Shown here piece after piece: positions 11,646-21,848 of a DNA stretch of 56,187 nt. The position numbers and the translations under genes are program-made. Every line of letters starts with the position of its first letter. Within the stretch, counting starts at the first letter, position 1. The DNA is from Chromera velia (lineage: Eukaryota; Sar; Chromeraceae): the NCBI GenBank assembly GCA_018398765.1, contig JAHBMJ010000123.1, positions 1 to 56,187 of the forward strand, read 5' to 3'. The notes beneath the pieces were generated by a model, which worked only from the letters and a program-made list of their open reading frames with translations, had not been told where the DNA came from and did not search any database.

Positions 11646-11819
11646 TTTATTTCTATTTTATTTGTTTCTTTTCTAATACAGACTGGCATGGCGGCGCCTC
11701 CATGAGCCTGCGTGTGTGTGTTAGTCTCTGAGCTGCGGGCGTCCCATGTGGCGGCGGTGCGCGTTAGTTCGGCTCACCTCGGGATTAGCCGGTCCCGTAG
11801 CTCGCCTCACTATGCTACG
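11624..11819 (-). repeat. Right (5') LTR of retrotransposon 1
   Basis: 196 bp, uninterrupted, matching the split left LTR. It includes a CATGGCGGCGCCTCCATG palindrome near 11688-11705. It preserves the empty target site for the family A element. Confidence 0.8.
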
Positions 11820-12278
11820 ATCTTGAACTTGCCAAATTATTATTTTTTTCATGATTTAGAATAGGTTTGGAGCTGAAACATAGTGTGGCTAGGATTTCAA
11901 TAGATAAACAATGTTGTTGGCGATAGCGATTAGCTGTAAGAGAATCAAAAAAAATTTTTTTGGTTAGATCTATATAGCACGATATTTGTGGTTACGTGAC
12001 TACTAGAACTGTTATTTTTAGACTAAACAACTTGTTTTTCTTTCTACATTATGTTAAGAAAGGACTTCATTTCATGATAAAACTTTAAAAACAAACAAAA
12101 AAAATATTTTTACTTTTATTATAATTTTACCATATTTTATCACCAGAAAAATCCTTAAGTAAAAAATGGTGACTGAAATATTTTGCGTCACTCACTAAAA
12201 TTGCATTGATCAACTGTATTTTCTGCCTTCCATGCACCCTGTCAGACGTTTGTAGAGTATCAGCTTTCAACATCCTCT
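11820..12278. other. AT-rich stretch, no gene seen
   Basis: AT-rich sequence between the right LTR and the second family A element. No open frame, RNA gene or repeat was recognised. It may be the older sequence into which both elements inserted. Confidence 0.5.
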
Positions 12279-13186
12279 TACCTCTCTGAACCTAATATCC
12301 ACTTGAAAAAAAAAATATTAAGATCGTCCGCGCCTGCGGTGTGGCCAATCAAGTCTATCCAAATTTACGGCCTAGCAAATCTTATTCAAAGAATATAAAA
12401 ACAAATTAAAAAATAATAAAGTATAAATAAATCGATATATTGCCCGGTGGCTGCCTTTGCCTTTGCAAAGACAGGGTTCTCACCCTTGAAAATAGGGGGG
12501 ACGTTGATTTTTTATTGTGGCGGGGGCTTGTGAGGCCAGGACAGGGGACTGTAGAGAGCGCGCGAGTGCCCTCGCTTGACTTCTATCTGAAAGGCTGACG
12601 AGGGATCTATCGTCGGGATTCTCGAGATCGAACTCTCTTACCGACTCAGCATTCTTCATGCCGACTGCTTCTCTGAGTTTGGTGTATACCTCCTGCCGCT
12701 TGTCGGCCTTTCCGAGGGGCCTTTCTAGAGCCTTGAACATGCTTTGCAAGAAGGCGGGGTCTTTCTTCGACATGTTGAAGGAGTAACCCCGAGGGTGCCA
12801 GTCTCAGTTTCTCTTAGACTCCGGCAAAGCAAGATCAACTACCAACACTTTGTAAACAATACTTCTGATGTTGTGAATCCTTCTTCTGTTGGGTCACGTT
12901 GGGTACTCTGAAAGGCAAGGTAATTGAACGAAAAGTCTGAGAGTCAGAACTTCAAAGTCCGTCAATCTCGTCAATTTTTTTTTCTTCAGAGTTGTTTGCA
13001 TATACGTGCACTTCGGAAAACGGGTGGACACGCATGCAGCTGCGATTCTTTAGACACCTGCGATTTTTTAGACACCTGCATGCGGCGCTGCCTTTCAAGA
13101 CACCGGCCGCACCTGCGGCGCGGGCGTTCAAGCCTATCTAAAAATGCGGCCCCACCATTCAAGTGGATCTTAGGTTCAGGGAAGTA
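12279..13186. mobile_element. hAT-like non-autonomous element, family A copy 2
   Basis: 908 bp with ends TACCTCTCTGAACCTAA and the complement of TACTTCCCTGAACCTAA. It is flanked by a perfect 8-bp duplication CATCCTCT (12271-12278 and 13187-13194). The sequence is close to copy 1, with a 52-bp deletion near 12796 and one fewer subterminal GCGCCTGCGGCG-type unit. The perfect duplication makes this the type copy of the family in the window. Confidence 0.9.
12480..12773 (-). CDS. Conserved 97-codon ORF inside family A element (copy 2)
   Basis: Same protein as in copy 1 (5025-5318) with four substitutions near the C-terminus. The upstream extension seen in copy 1 is removed by the 52-bp deletion, which argues for the ATG at 12773 as the start if the frame is used at all. 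No known domain. It is not a transposase by size or motif. Confidence 0.35.
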   Translation of the reverse strand: MSKKDPAFLQSMFKALERPLGKADKRQEVYTKLREAVGMKNAESVREFDLENPDDRSLVSLSDRSQARALARSLQSPVLASQAPATIKNQRPPYFQG

Positions 13187-13194
13187 CATCCTCT

Positions 13195-13964
13195 ACAGGA
13201 ACTGAGAAGATTGAGCGGTTTCGATCCAAAGGGCCTGCATATGAATTATCGAAATCACAGGCAAAGTACATATTAATCTCGGATAGCCTATGCATGCTAA
13301 CTCACACAAATATATGCCAATGCCACAAAAACAAATGCATGGCACGCCACGAACGAAAGCAAAACAGAGGCGCATGGCGTACGCCCACCCTTCACCATGC
13401 GCTAACCGATATAAAATTGCAGCCGCCCTAAGTGCAGCTACAAAACTCAAATTATCTCCTTCAAAGCCGATCACGAAGGTGACCAAGACCGGCTGCTAAA
13501 AGCAAACCAAAAGTGATGCGACGGATGTTATGTACTAGGTCACGCGAAAGAAAACCACACTCCTGCAATTCTTTCCAGACACCACACAAAACTGCAATAA
13601 ACAAAGAATCAGGACATAACGAAAAAACAAATGCATGTAAAATATGAGAACGCAAAGTGTCAAGAAGACGATGTGTAGGAACAGCTGATCGCGCATGAGC
13701 ATAGCGAGGAAAGAGAAGAGGAGTCTTCACTCCACCGGTTAGCGAAGATACACGACAGCGATTGAGGTCCTTCGGCAACAAAAACAAGTGGGTACGACAG
13801 TCGCATGGATGAAGCATAAACTGTAGAAAAGTGTCCGAATTTTGCTCCTCAAGCACACATGCATTCACCAGCATAATTTCTCTCACATTTTTTAAAAAAC
13901 TTATTGTAGAGTGATTTTGTGTTAAAATACGTGTTCTCCTATAACTACGCATCGTTTGAGCCAC
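13195..13964 (-). pseudogene. Decayed ORF of unknown type
   Basis: Two overlapping minus-strand frames (13964-13461 and 13486-13193). The first, 167 codons, contains a C-D-C pair and LFLLPKDLNRC, distantly like the Cys-x-Cys / Gly-His-Val segment of the decayed reading frame at 1471-2397. I would not press that resemblance. No start context, introns or conserved domain support an active gene. Confidence 0.25.
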
Positions 13965-14753
13965 TTTTTGGCTCCATACGCTTTATAGAACACAAAAAAA
14001 AATTAATCATAGTTTGCCCATATTTAGTCACTAGTTCTTAAATATTACCATATTTACCCATATTTACTAATATTTTTATAGGGTAGTCTATAGACAATAA
14101 ATAACAAGGAAAGCAAGCACTAAGTGCCACTAACATTATTCAAAACACGGAGTCACTGTCAGGTTTGTGCAAAGACTTGTATGATGCTGTTCATTCTTAA
14201 TTTGAATTGATGATCAAGATCTGGTAGCTAGCATGTGATTCGAATGTGACGTCTCAGGCTCTCCAAGAATATCTGTACACACCCATTTCAGGTTGACTCG
14301 AAAGCCTGTATTCCACCTGCGTTTACCACTCAGGTCCACTTACTGAGTTCTTCATTCACACAATTCTGTCGGCCTAAATCTCCTTGCATGCATGCATCAC
14401 GGGTGGGTCTATTGAATTTTTCTTGTTCAAATGTTCGGTCAGACTCCTCGATCGGTCTTGGCGACTCTGGAATCATGGATCCAACAGAGAGAGCAGCAAC
14501 GCCTGAGAGCTCTTTTCGGTCTCGTCGGATGTCTTTCGCCCGCAGCAGCCCTCACCCAAGCAACTTGGTGCGATTAGGAAGGCCTCAGTGTGTCACAACT
14601 GTCCGTACTGTCCACCCCCGTCTGTCTCCTCCCTGCAGCAGTTCCGAGAAAAGCACATTCATTCAGAGAGAAAGGACTCAAACCGAAACCAGGCGAGGAA
14701 AGAAGGAGGGGAAATCTGATTCACCGCTGCAAAGGCACGGTTATGGTCAGGTT

Positions 14754-14950
14754 GGCCTCAGTCTCTCTCATGTCACTAAGAAGCACAAAGAAAAAAAAAA
14801 AAAGAAGAAAAAAGAAAAAAGAAAGGCCTCAGTCTCTCTCATGTCACTAAGAAGCACAAAGAAAAAAAAAAGAAAAAAGAAGCAAAAAAAAAAGAAGCAA
14901 AAAGAAAAAAGAAAGGCCTCAGTCTCTCTCATGTCACTAAGAAGCACGGA
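14754..14950 (+). repeat. Threefold tandem repeat with A-rich spacers
   Basis: GGCCTCAGTCTCTCTCATGT followed by CACTAAGAAGCAC occurs three times (about 14754, 14824, 14915), each followed by A-rich runs of variable length except the last. The unit is about 34 bp plus spacer. Probably recent slippage or unequal crossing-over. Confidence 0.8.
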
Positions 14951-16236
14951 GAAACACAGGAAAGCCGCACAGAACAATTAAGCAATGGGGCGATCGATGC
15001 ATGGATGAGGGAGGGGAGGACCTTGCTTGAGGCACACCCGGTCATAAAAAGAAAGGGACAGATACCGCAAAGTGGTGCCATGAAAAGAAGACTGCATGGT
15101 GCGGATGGATGGTCAGGGGCGGAAAGGAAACAACGTACTCGTAGCGCGTGAAGACTCCTTGCCCATCCTCCATTGCATACCTGTGGAGAGAGAGAGCAAA
15201 CAGGCAAATTGATAGAAAGGATAAATTGAATGCGGCGGGCGCGCAGAGAAACGAAAATTGAAGTGCACAACGGAATCCCTTGCTACAATTGAAGTACAGA
15301 AGATTGCACTGCTGGATCATTACAACGGGCTCGAAGAAGCAGTCGCGCGAAAAGAGGCGGGTACGACGGGTTTCCTCCCTTGCATTTCACTTCTTGACTT
15401 TGCATTTGACCTCACAGAAGTGTGAGATATGGTCTGCTCTGTTCCTTCTGTTTGCCTGTGTGGATGTGAGAGGGCAGACAGAAACAAAACCACAGGAAGG
15501 AGATGAATGAAGGGGTACGCGACCACAACTACTGCGAGCAAAGGAGTGGGCTGACTGACGAGCTTTCTGCTTATCACTTTTCTTTTTTTGTTCTTTTCCT
15601 TCTGAGACGGACAGGCAAGCCAGCAATCTGTCAGGCGTTACGCAAGCACATAGGTTGACGGAAAGACAGCAAGTCAGACAGCATGGAGGCACCAAGGTGG
15701 CAGACAGGAAGGCATGCAGAAAGGCTGGTAGAGAGAACGCGCGATGAAGGCAGACAGACTATATGTTTCTTTTTCTCCCTTCTTTGTTTCAGGCAGGCAG
15801 GCAGGCAGGCTGGCAGACAGACAGACAGACAGCCAGCCTATATGGTTTCTTTTCCTCCTTTTTTTCATAAACACAACAGACAAAAAGAAAGAAAACAGAC
15901 AGACAGAAAGAGCATGACGCATCCATTTTTTGTTTCGCTCTCTGTTGTTTTTCGCTGGCAACCAAGATATCAATAAGAAGTGAAACAAATTTCAGAGGAA
16001 AAGGAAGGAAGGCAGACGGACATGCAACCAGACAGTGGGCAGGTAGACGGTCAGGCTGTGAGACAAGCAGGCAGACAGAGAGAATGTGAAGCAGACGCAC
16101 AGGCAGGTAGACCACCTTGACTTTTCATTCTGCGGTCCCACAAAGCAGCTGGACAACCGACAGACAGCGGCACGCGGACAGGAAGTGAGCAGGGCGGCAA
16201 GAAGGGTACACAGGCGGAAAGCAGACGACAGATAGC
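14951..16236. other. Stretch without a recognisable gene; GGCA/GACA-rich
   Basis: Contains GGCAGGCAGGCA and GACAGACAGACA runs at about 15790-15835 and scattered AGGCAGACA words through 15600-16250. I see no exon with splice signals and no recognisable protein. The right end abuts the 3' side of the COPI-associated gene and may hold its 3' untranslated region. Confidence 0.5.
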
Positions 16237-17009
16237 TCAGCAGAGAGAGTGATAAGGCAGCCATAACCCTCTACCAGCGCCAGAGAGACAGATGAGACCC
16301 TGGTACAAAGACCGAGCCAAAAGAAGGCTTGCGGCAGCAGGATTGAGGAGGGCTGGTCTCAAAGGCCAAGGAATGGTGTGGCAAGGAGACGGTGAACAAA
16401 CACAGAAGACGGTGAGCAAAAAGAAATCAGCTGACCCTCCCTGCTCGTCTGCCGGCATGACAAAATGGAGCGCGAGGCTTCCAACGCCTGACGCAATCAG
16501 TATTGCCCCTCCCGCAATGGACAATCCCCCCATCTCCCCTCCCAGAGTCATCAACCCAAACCTGCACATGCAAACCGAATCAAGGATGCGTTTTTGTGTG
16601 AAGCGCCTCGGAATACGTCAAGCAGGCGGTAAGCCACAAGCAATAGAGCTCACCCGATGTACAGCAGACCCCGCCCAAAGTACTCCCCTGCAAAAAACAC
16701 ATCAAGAAGCAGGGCGGTGAAGCAACTACTAACTTGAAGGCAGACAAAACACCGTCTCCTAGCTTCCGCATCAAGGTCAGATGCTTACTCACCAACGAAA
16801 GGTACGACCTTCAAAAGCTTCGAAAGACCCAACGGAGAGAATTCCGTTATCAATACAAAGAACCCAGCAAGAACGGCATAAAGAGCTGTGATCCAGACGG
16901 TATAGCAGTTGGGTCGAATCAGGTTAGTGAAGGCTCCAATGATGTAGAGGAGCGCACCGATGGCGCACAGAACGCGCAGTCCCAGCGGAATGAAGTCCTT
17001 CCCCTGCAT
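16237..17009 (-). CDS. COPI-associated family membrane protein
   Basis: Three exons in consistent phase: 17009-16793, 16687-16654, 16561-16237 (191 residues with stop at 16237). All introns are GT-AG. The protein has about four hydrophobic segments. RVLCAIGALLYIIGAF is followed by TALYAVLAGFFVLITEFSP, then EYFGRGLLYIGFGLMTLGG and a Gly/Ala/Ile-rich helix. The arrangement of an E-F ending helix 2, then a G-R-G-L-x-Y-I motif, is the signature of COPI-associated proteins, small Golgi/endosomal membrane proteins linked to retrograde transport. The start ATG at 17009 is the first in frame; the frame stays open a little further upstream, so an extra 5' exon is possible. The last about 60 residues after the fourth helix are poorly membrane-like and may include read-through of an unspliced donor. 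It diverges from the MATE gene with about 0.5 kb between starts. Confidence 0.7.
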
Positions 17010-17523
17010 CCCCAGATGTTCATCGATCAACCTGAGCTTCTCATGGACTCACACCCTGTCAAGACATTGGTCCTGAAGACATGCACATGCGTGCAGCAGA
17101 GAGGTTCACGGATGCAAGAGGCAACCACAAACCATAGTGAGAAGACGTGTCAACAGTTAGAAAATAGCTCGGAAGAGCTCGAAGTGCGCAGTAATAGCTC
17201 GGCCAAGCTCTGCATGCATGCGCGCTTTTGCATGGCCGTCTCCCCCTGTAGAGAGAAGAGAAGCGACGAATGCCCTCTCAGACTGCCAGCCCTCTCTGAT
17301 CATTGAACTCAGCCAAGTCGTTGAAGCCAAGCTTACTGTTTGTGTCCATGATGTGTGCACTACGAAAGTACTGAACCGCACTGTTCACAGGCTGGTGCGG
17401 TCTCTTGGTTTGGCACGGTCCGAAAGCGAATTGGTTTCAGAATGACTGCCCGATAGCTAGCTCAAAGTGGTCTTCCCAGCTGGCATGCGTGGATGCTTGC
17501 GCCACCATCCTGACTACGTGACC

Positions 17524-19676
17524 ATGTTTCGGTGCTTCGTATTTTTTGTCCTCGCCTGTGGACTGCTTGGCAGTGTGAGTGTAGGAAGCAGCCTCTCAGC
17601 GTATCAGAGAGCCCGACCGTTTCCATCTTTCAAAAGTCGAAGTCCGCTCACTTCACGAAGATCGGGGAGTCCCCTCTTCTCTAGTGCCAGTGTTCCTGTT
17701 CCTGTGCAAGATGCCGAGGAACGTTTTGTACCAAGCCAGCTCCCAACATATACCGAGACTTATCGGGCCATTGCCGTCACGTCACTCACTCTCCTGCAAG
17801 GTATGTTTCTCTTTCGGAGTCTCCTCCGTGGAATGGTGCTGTCTCTTCACAGCCACGTGTGTTTCGCTCCATGCTGCGGCACAATTTGCAATGACTGTCG
17901 CATTTCTTGTGTCGACTGCCTCAGTTGCCCTTCACCAGCTCTGACCGCGTTCGTTTGCACTGAGGGAGGAATTCCCATGGTTCATTCACTCCTGCCCTGC
18001 CTCCTCTCCTGTCCTCTGCAGACTCTCTTTTGGGTGCGATCGACTCTTCGTGTGTGGGGATTAGATCGTCGTTGGAATTGGCAGCGATGACTCCTGCAGT
18101 GCAGATTGTCAGTACTCAAAGCGTTGCCTGCTAAAAAAAAAGGCTCTTTTGCTTACTCAGTGGGTTTTGTTTTGCTTGATTCGTCGAGGTTGATCATTGC
18201 TTTGGATTTATTTTGGATTTTTTTGTTGTTGGCAGAGGTGCCTCCCAGAGTGTAGACCTTCCGTTCCTCGACGAGTTGCGAAAACAAAACTCATAGGTGT
18301 GTTTTTCAGCAAGAGCATAAACGCAGTAAGCACCTCACTTCCTGCACTCTTGTTGATGAACTGTATGCAGGTCGACACAGCAGCCTACTTTTGCACTTTC
18401 CTCTACAGTCAGTCGCGTTGCCTCCCGATTGATGGCCCTTCTTTTCTCTTTGGCCCTGGTTGCTCGAAATTTGTCTCTCACCGAGATCGACCCAGGCTTC
18501 TGTTCCTCAAAGAAGAGAGAGCAGTTTTTCCTTCCGGCGAGAGTGTCGCCAACACGTTGATTCTCTTTCTAGACTGGAAGTCACTTTTTGTGTGGAACGA
18601 AAGCTGTCTCTCCGATACATTCTCCTGTCGCAGGCTCCACCATTGCTCTGTATGGGAAGAACCTCGCACTGAAAAACATGGAGGGTGCCGCCCGTGTCCT
18701 TTCCAATTCTCTCTGGCTTGCTGTTGGTCTGGGTATTTTGCTGACGGCAACCCTACTGCAGACGTCGTATCCAATTTTGACTCGGATCGTGGCGGGGAAA
18801 TACTCCGCCGACGTGATTCCGGCAGCGCTCTCGTCAGTAAACCCGCTCTTTCCTCTTTCTCCCCCCTCCCATCTGTGGCGCTCCCTCCCTCCTTCCAGTG
18901 CTTCCACACCTGTCTTCCGTCTCATTGCTTCCTTTCTTCATGCAGTCCGTCTGTCCATGCGTCCTGTCTCGGTACCTATCTCTCTTTTTGTATGGCTTTG
19001 TGTTTGCTCATCTTTTAGCGCTTTGTTGGGTGAGATACGCATGACGGTTTCCTCGACTCCTGCTTTCTTTCCGTTGCTTTCAACCTGTTGCTTCTCTGAT
19101 TCCTTTTTCCGTCCTTCCATCACTCTCGCCAGGTGATTTGAAACGCGTGTTGGTCATCTTTTCTGCATAGGCTTCCTTCCGCACTGCCTTCATTTCTCCT
19201 TTTCTTTCTAAGCAACTGCACCCACCTTCCCCCCTGCATGGTTCTTGATTGAATTTTTTCGGATCGGATGCAGATACTGCCAGATTCGTTCTCTTGGGAT
19301 GTGTTTTGGTCTCCTTGCACTTTCCTGTAAGGCCGCTCTAATGGGGCGACGAGACTCCGTCAGCCCTTTCCTCGCAACCCTGGTGTCTTCGGTGGTGAAT
19401 TTGGCGGGAGACGCACTTTTGATTTTTGGGTTCAACTGGGGAATTCGGGGTAGGTCTTTCCTTTCCTTCCCTCTGAGAAAGAGAGAGAGAGAGCCTGGAT
19501 CCAGAGAACAGGAGAGGGGCTGTGCTTTGCCTTGTCCCTCTCTGCCCCCCCCCTCCTTTCTTTTTGAGCAAAGAAACAACCCGCAGTTGACAAACAGCAA
19601 GAATTTTTCTTCACCGGTTGCCAGTCACTTTTTCACAGGGGTCTGTAGGGACTGCAACACTGTCTGCCTAATTTTT

Positions 19677-19713
<37 letters not shown>

Positions 19714-21364
19714 AAGGGGGGGNNNNNNNNNNNNNNNNNNNNNNNNNNNNNNNNNNNNNNNNNNNNNNNNNNNNNNNNNNNNNNNNNNNNNNNNNNNNNN
19801 NNNNNNNNNNNNNNNNNNNNNNNNNNNNNGGGGGGGGGGGGGGGAGACTCACGCACACCATCTGCTTGATTTGCCTTCTCTGAATACACGGGTCAATGCA
19901 GGGGCTGCTTGGGCAACAGTGTTTGCACAAGCCACCTCTGCCGCCCTCTTGCTCTGGCGGTTGATTGTCCTTTCACAGGGATCGGTGGAAAGGGACAAAG
20001 GGCGTGCGGAGGAAACAGGGGAACATCAGAGCAAAGGCGGTGAAGCACGGACCATACAGGCGGGAGAGCCCGGGCCAGACGGAGGCTGCACTCCTTCAGG
20101 AGAGACGGAAGATGCAGATGCTTTCTTGAGTCATTCTCAAGGTGGAAGCATGAAAGGAGACGCAGTCGAAGGGCGAACTCGTAGTTGGGTAGCTCGGAAC
20201 GATCTCCTTGTCAATCTGATGCGGCCCCCGAGGCTTGACGAATTCTCTGTGTTCATGCGGTGAGCTAGAGAGTCCACCTCTGACATGCAGAAAAAATTCA
20301 TTTCGTGTTTGTGCTGTTCCTTCGATTTCTTCTGAATTCATGAATGCAGATCGGAAGGCATTCAACTCTACATGCAGGGACTCAATGATTGATTGTTTGA
20401 TTGATTCATTATTGATTGATTAGTTTCGCAGTAGGTGCCTTCCCGCTGTGTCTATCCGTCGTTAGAGGGGAAAGGGGACGAGATGGATGCTTTGCCCCCA
20501 CCTCCACAGTCCCATTTGGCATACCGCATAATTGTCGACGTGTGCATGCAGGTATGCAAGCTCCCAGCTTCCGACGTACTTCTTTAAGAGCTCCTTCTAT
20601 TTCTGTATGACGCACGTGGTTTCCCTTTTTGGAAACATTGCCCTGGCATCCAATCAGGTGGGTATGAAAAAGAGAGAAAGAAAGAAAGACAGAAAGAAAG
20701 AAAGAAAGAAAAAGGGAAAGAAGGAAGAAAGAAAGGGAGGAAAGAAGAAAGAGAGAAAGAAGGAAGGAAAGAAAGAAAGAAAAAACAACCGGGCAGGGTG
20801 AAGGGAAGACAACACAACGGATGCGAGTCAATCATGCCTTGACACGCTCTCTTGCCGGTTTCTTTTCGTCCGGGTTGCCATGCCCCATCTGAAGGGGGGA
20901 ACAAGAAGCCATTTGCATGCGAGGCAACATAGTGTTCCAAGTGACGGAATCAAAGGGAAACCACTGAGCTTTGGAAGGAGGAGAATTGAAGAGGGGGTGG
21001 CAGTGGAGTGAATGAAGAGAACGTCATGCATATCTCTTGGCCGTGTGGGTTTACATGGACTCTCTTGGGGATTTCCCGTTGGGTGAAATTCTGCTGCGTG
21101 ACCTCAAACATCTTCTACACTCTCTGGTTTCACAGCAAACACTGAATTTGTCGTGCCCATCTTTCTGCTTCCTACCACGCACATGCTCCTCCAAGCAGAT
21201 CGGGATCCAGCTGTACACTACTCTCGTCAACCCAGGGGAAGCCGTTAGCAGTTGCGTGCAGTCGTTTGCGCCTCCAGTCCTCTTTGGTGGTGGGGATGGA
21301 GACACTGGCATGAAGGGAAAAGCTGCAAGCAAACCTACAAAGCGGGGTGGGTTCTCGTCTCTCA

Positions 21365-21417
<53 letters not shown>

Positions 21418-21806
21418 TGGATTTTCGTCGCATCCCATCCCTCTTTAGTCGGCTTTGTTTTGTGTGCTCTTGCCGTTTCTGCATGAATTGCTAACTCCTC
21501 GCTGTTTCATGCCCTTCGTTTTCGATGTGTTGCCACCCCATTCTCCGGCGAAAGAAATGAGCCTCTTTTGGGAGTTTGCTTTTCGAGTTTCCCAGGTAGT
21601 GAAGCTCTTCAGAAGAAAGTCGCGTGTCGTCTCGGCCTCTGTTGCGCCCCTCGACTGCGAATGTGAAATGGACCAGTGTATTGAGAGAAAAATGAACCAT
21701 AAGAAACTTGCAGAGAGATGTGCAGCACCTAGAGAGTTTCCTTTTGCGCAGCGGAGACGTAATTGTCATTGCTGTATTCTCCGTACGGCACCCTCTGTGT
21801 GTGTGT

Positions 21807-21848
<42 letters not shown>

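Larger units (their letters stand above)
4643..11819 (-). mobile_element. Ty3/gypsy LTR retrotransposon 1 (degenerate, nested)
   Basis: Minus-strand element with gag, protease, reverse transcriptase, RNase H and integrase in Ty3/gypsy order, bounded by direct repeats of 196 bp. The left repeat is split by a hAT-like element (4825-5815) and the reverse transcriptase by a second one (8611-9475). Without those insertions and their duplicated targets the element is about 5.3 kb, normal for the group. Several frameshifts and stops separate the domains, so it is not autonomous. No chromodomain was found after the integrase. After the right LTR the minus strand reads TGTATCAGCAGC, loosely like the primer binding site for initiator methionine tRNA. 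No clean 5-bp target duplication is visible. Confidence 0.9.

Noticed and set aside
14388-14981. 197-codon plus-strand frame with a Lys-rich end
   Set aside because: The second half is the threefold tandem repeat with poly-A spacers, and the first half has no recognisable protein or splice structure.
17856-17932. Candidate MATE exon reading HAAAQFAMTVAFLVSTAS
   Set aside because: It splices in phase after exon 1 but then cannot join the exon at 18022, which supplies the required helix-1 and helix-2 blocks directly after exon 1. Treated as intron.
21452-21598. Open stretch ending EMSLFWEFAFRVSQ with a good donor
   Set aside because: The exon at 21199-21286 joins in phase to 22037 and covers the expected MATE block. 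Including this stretch breaks the phase and the alignment.
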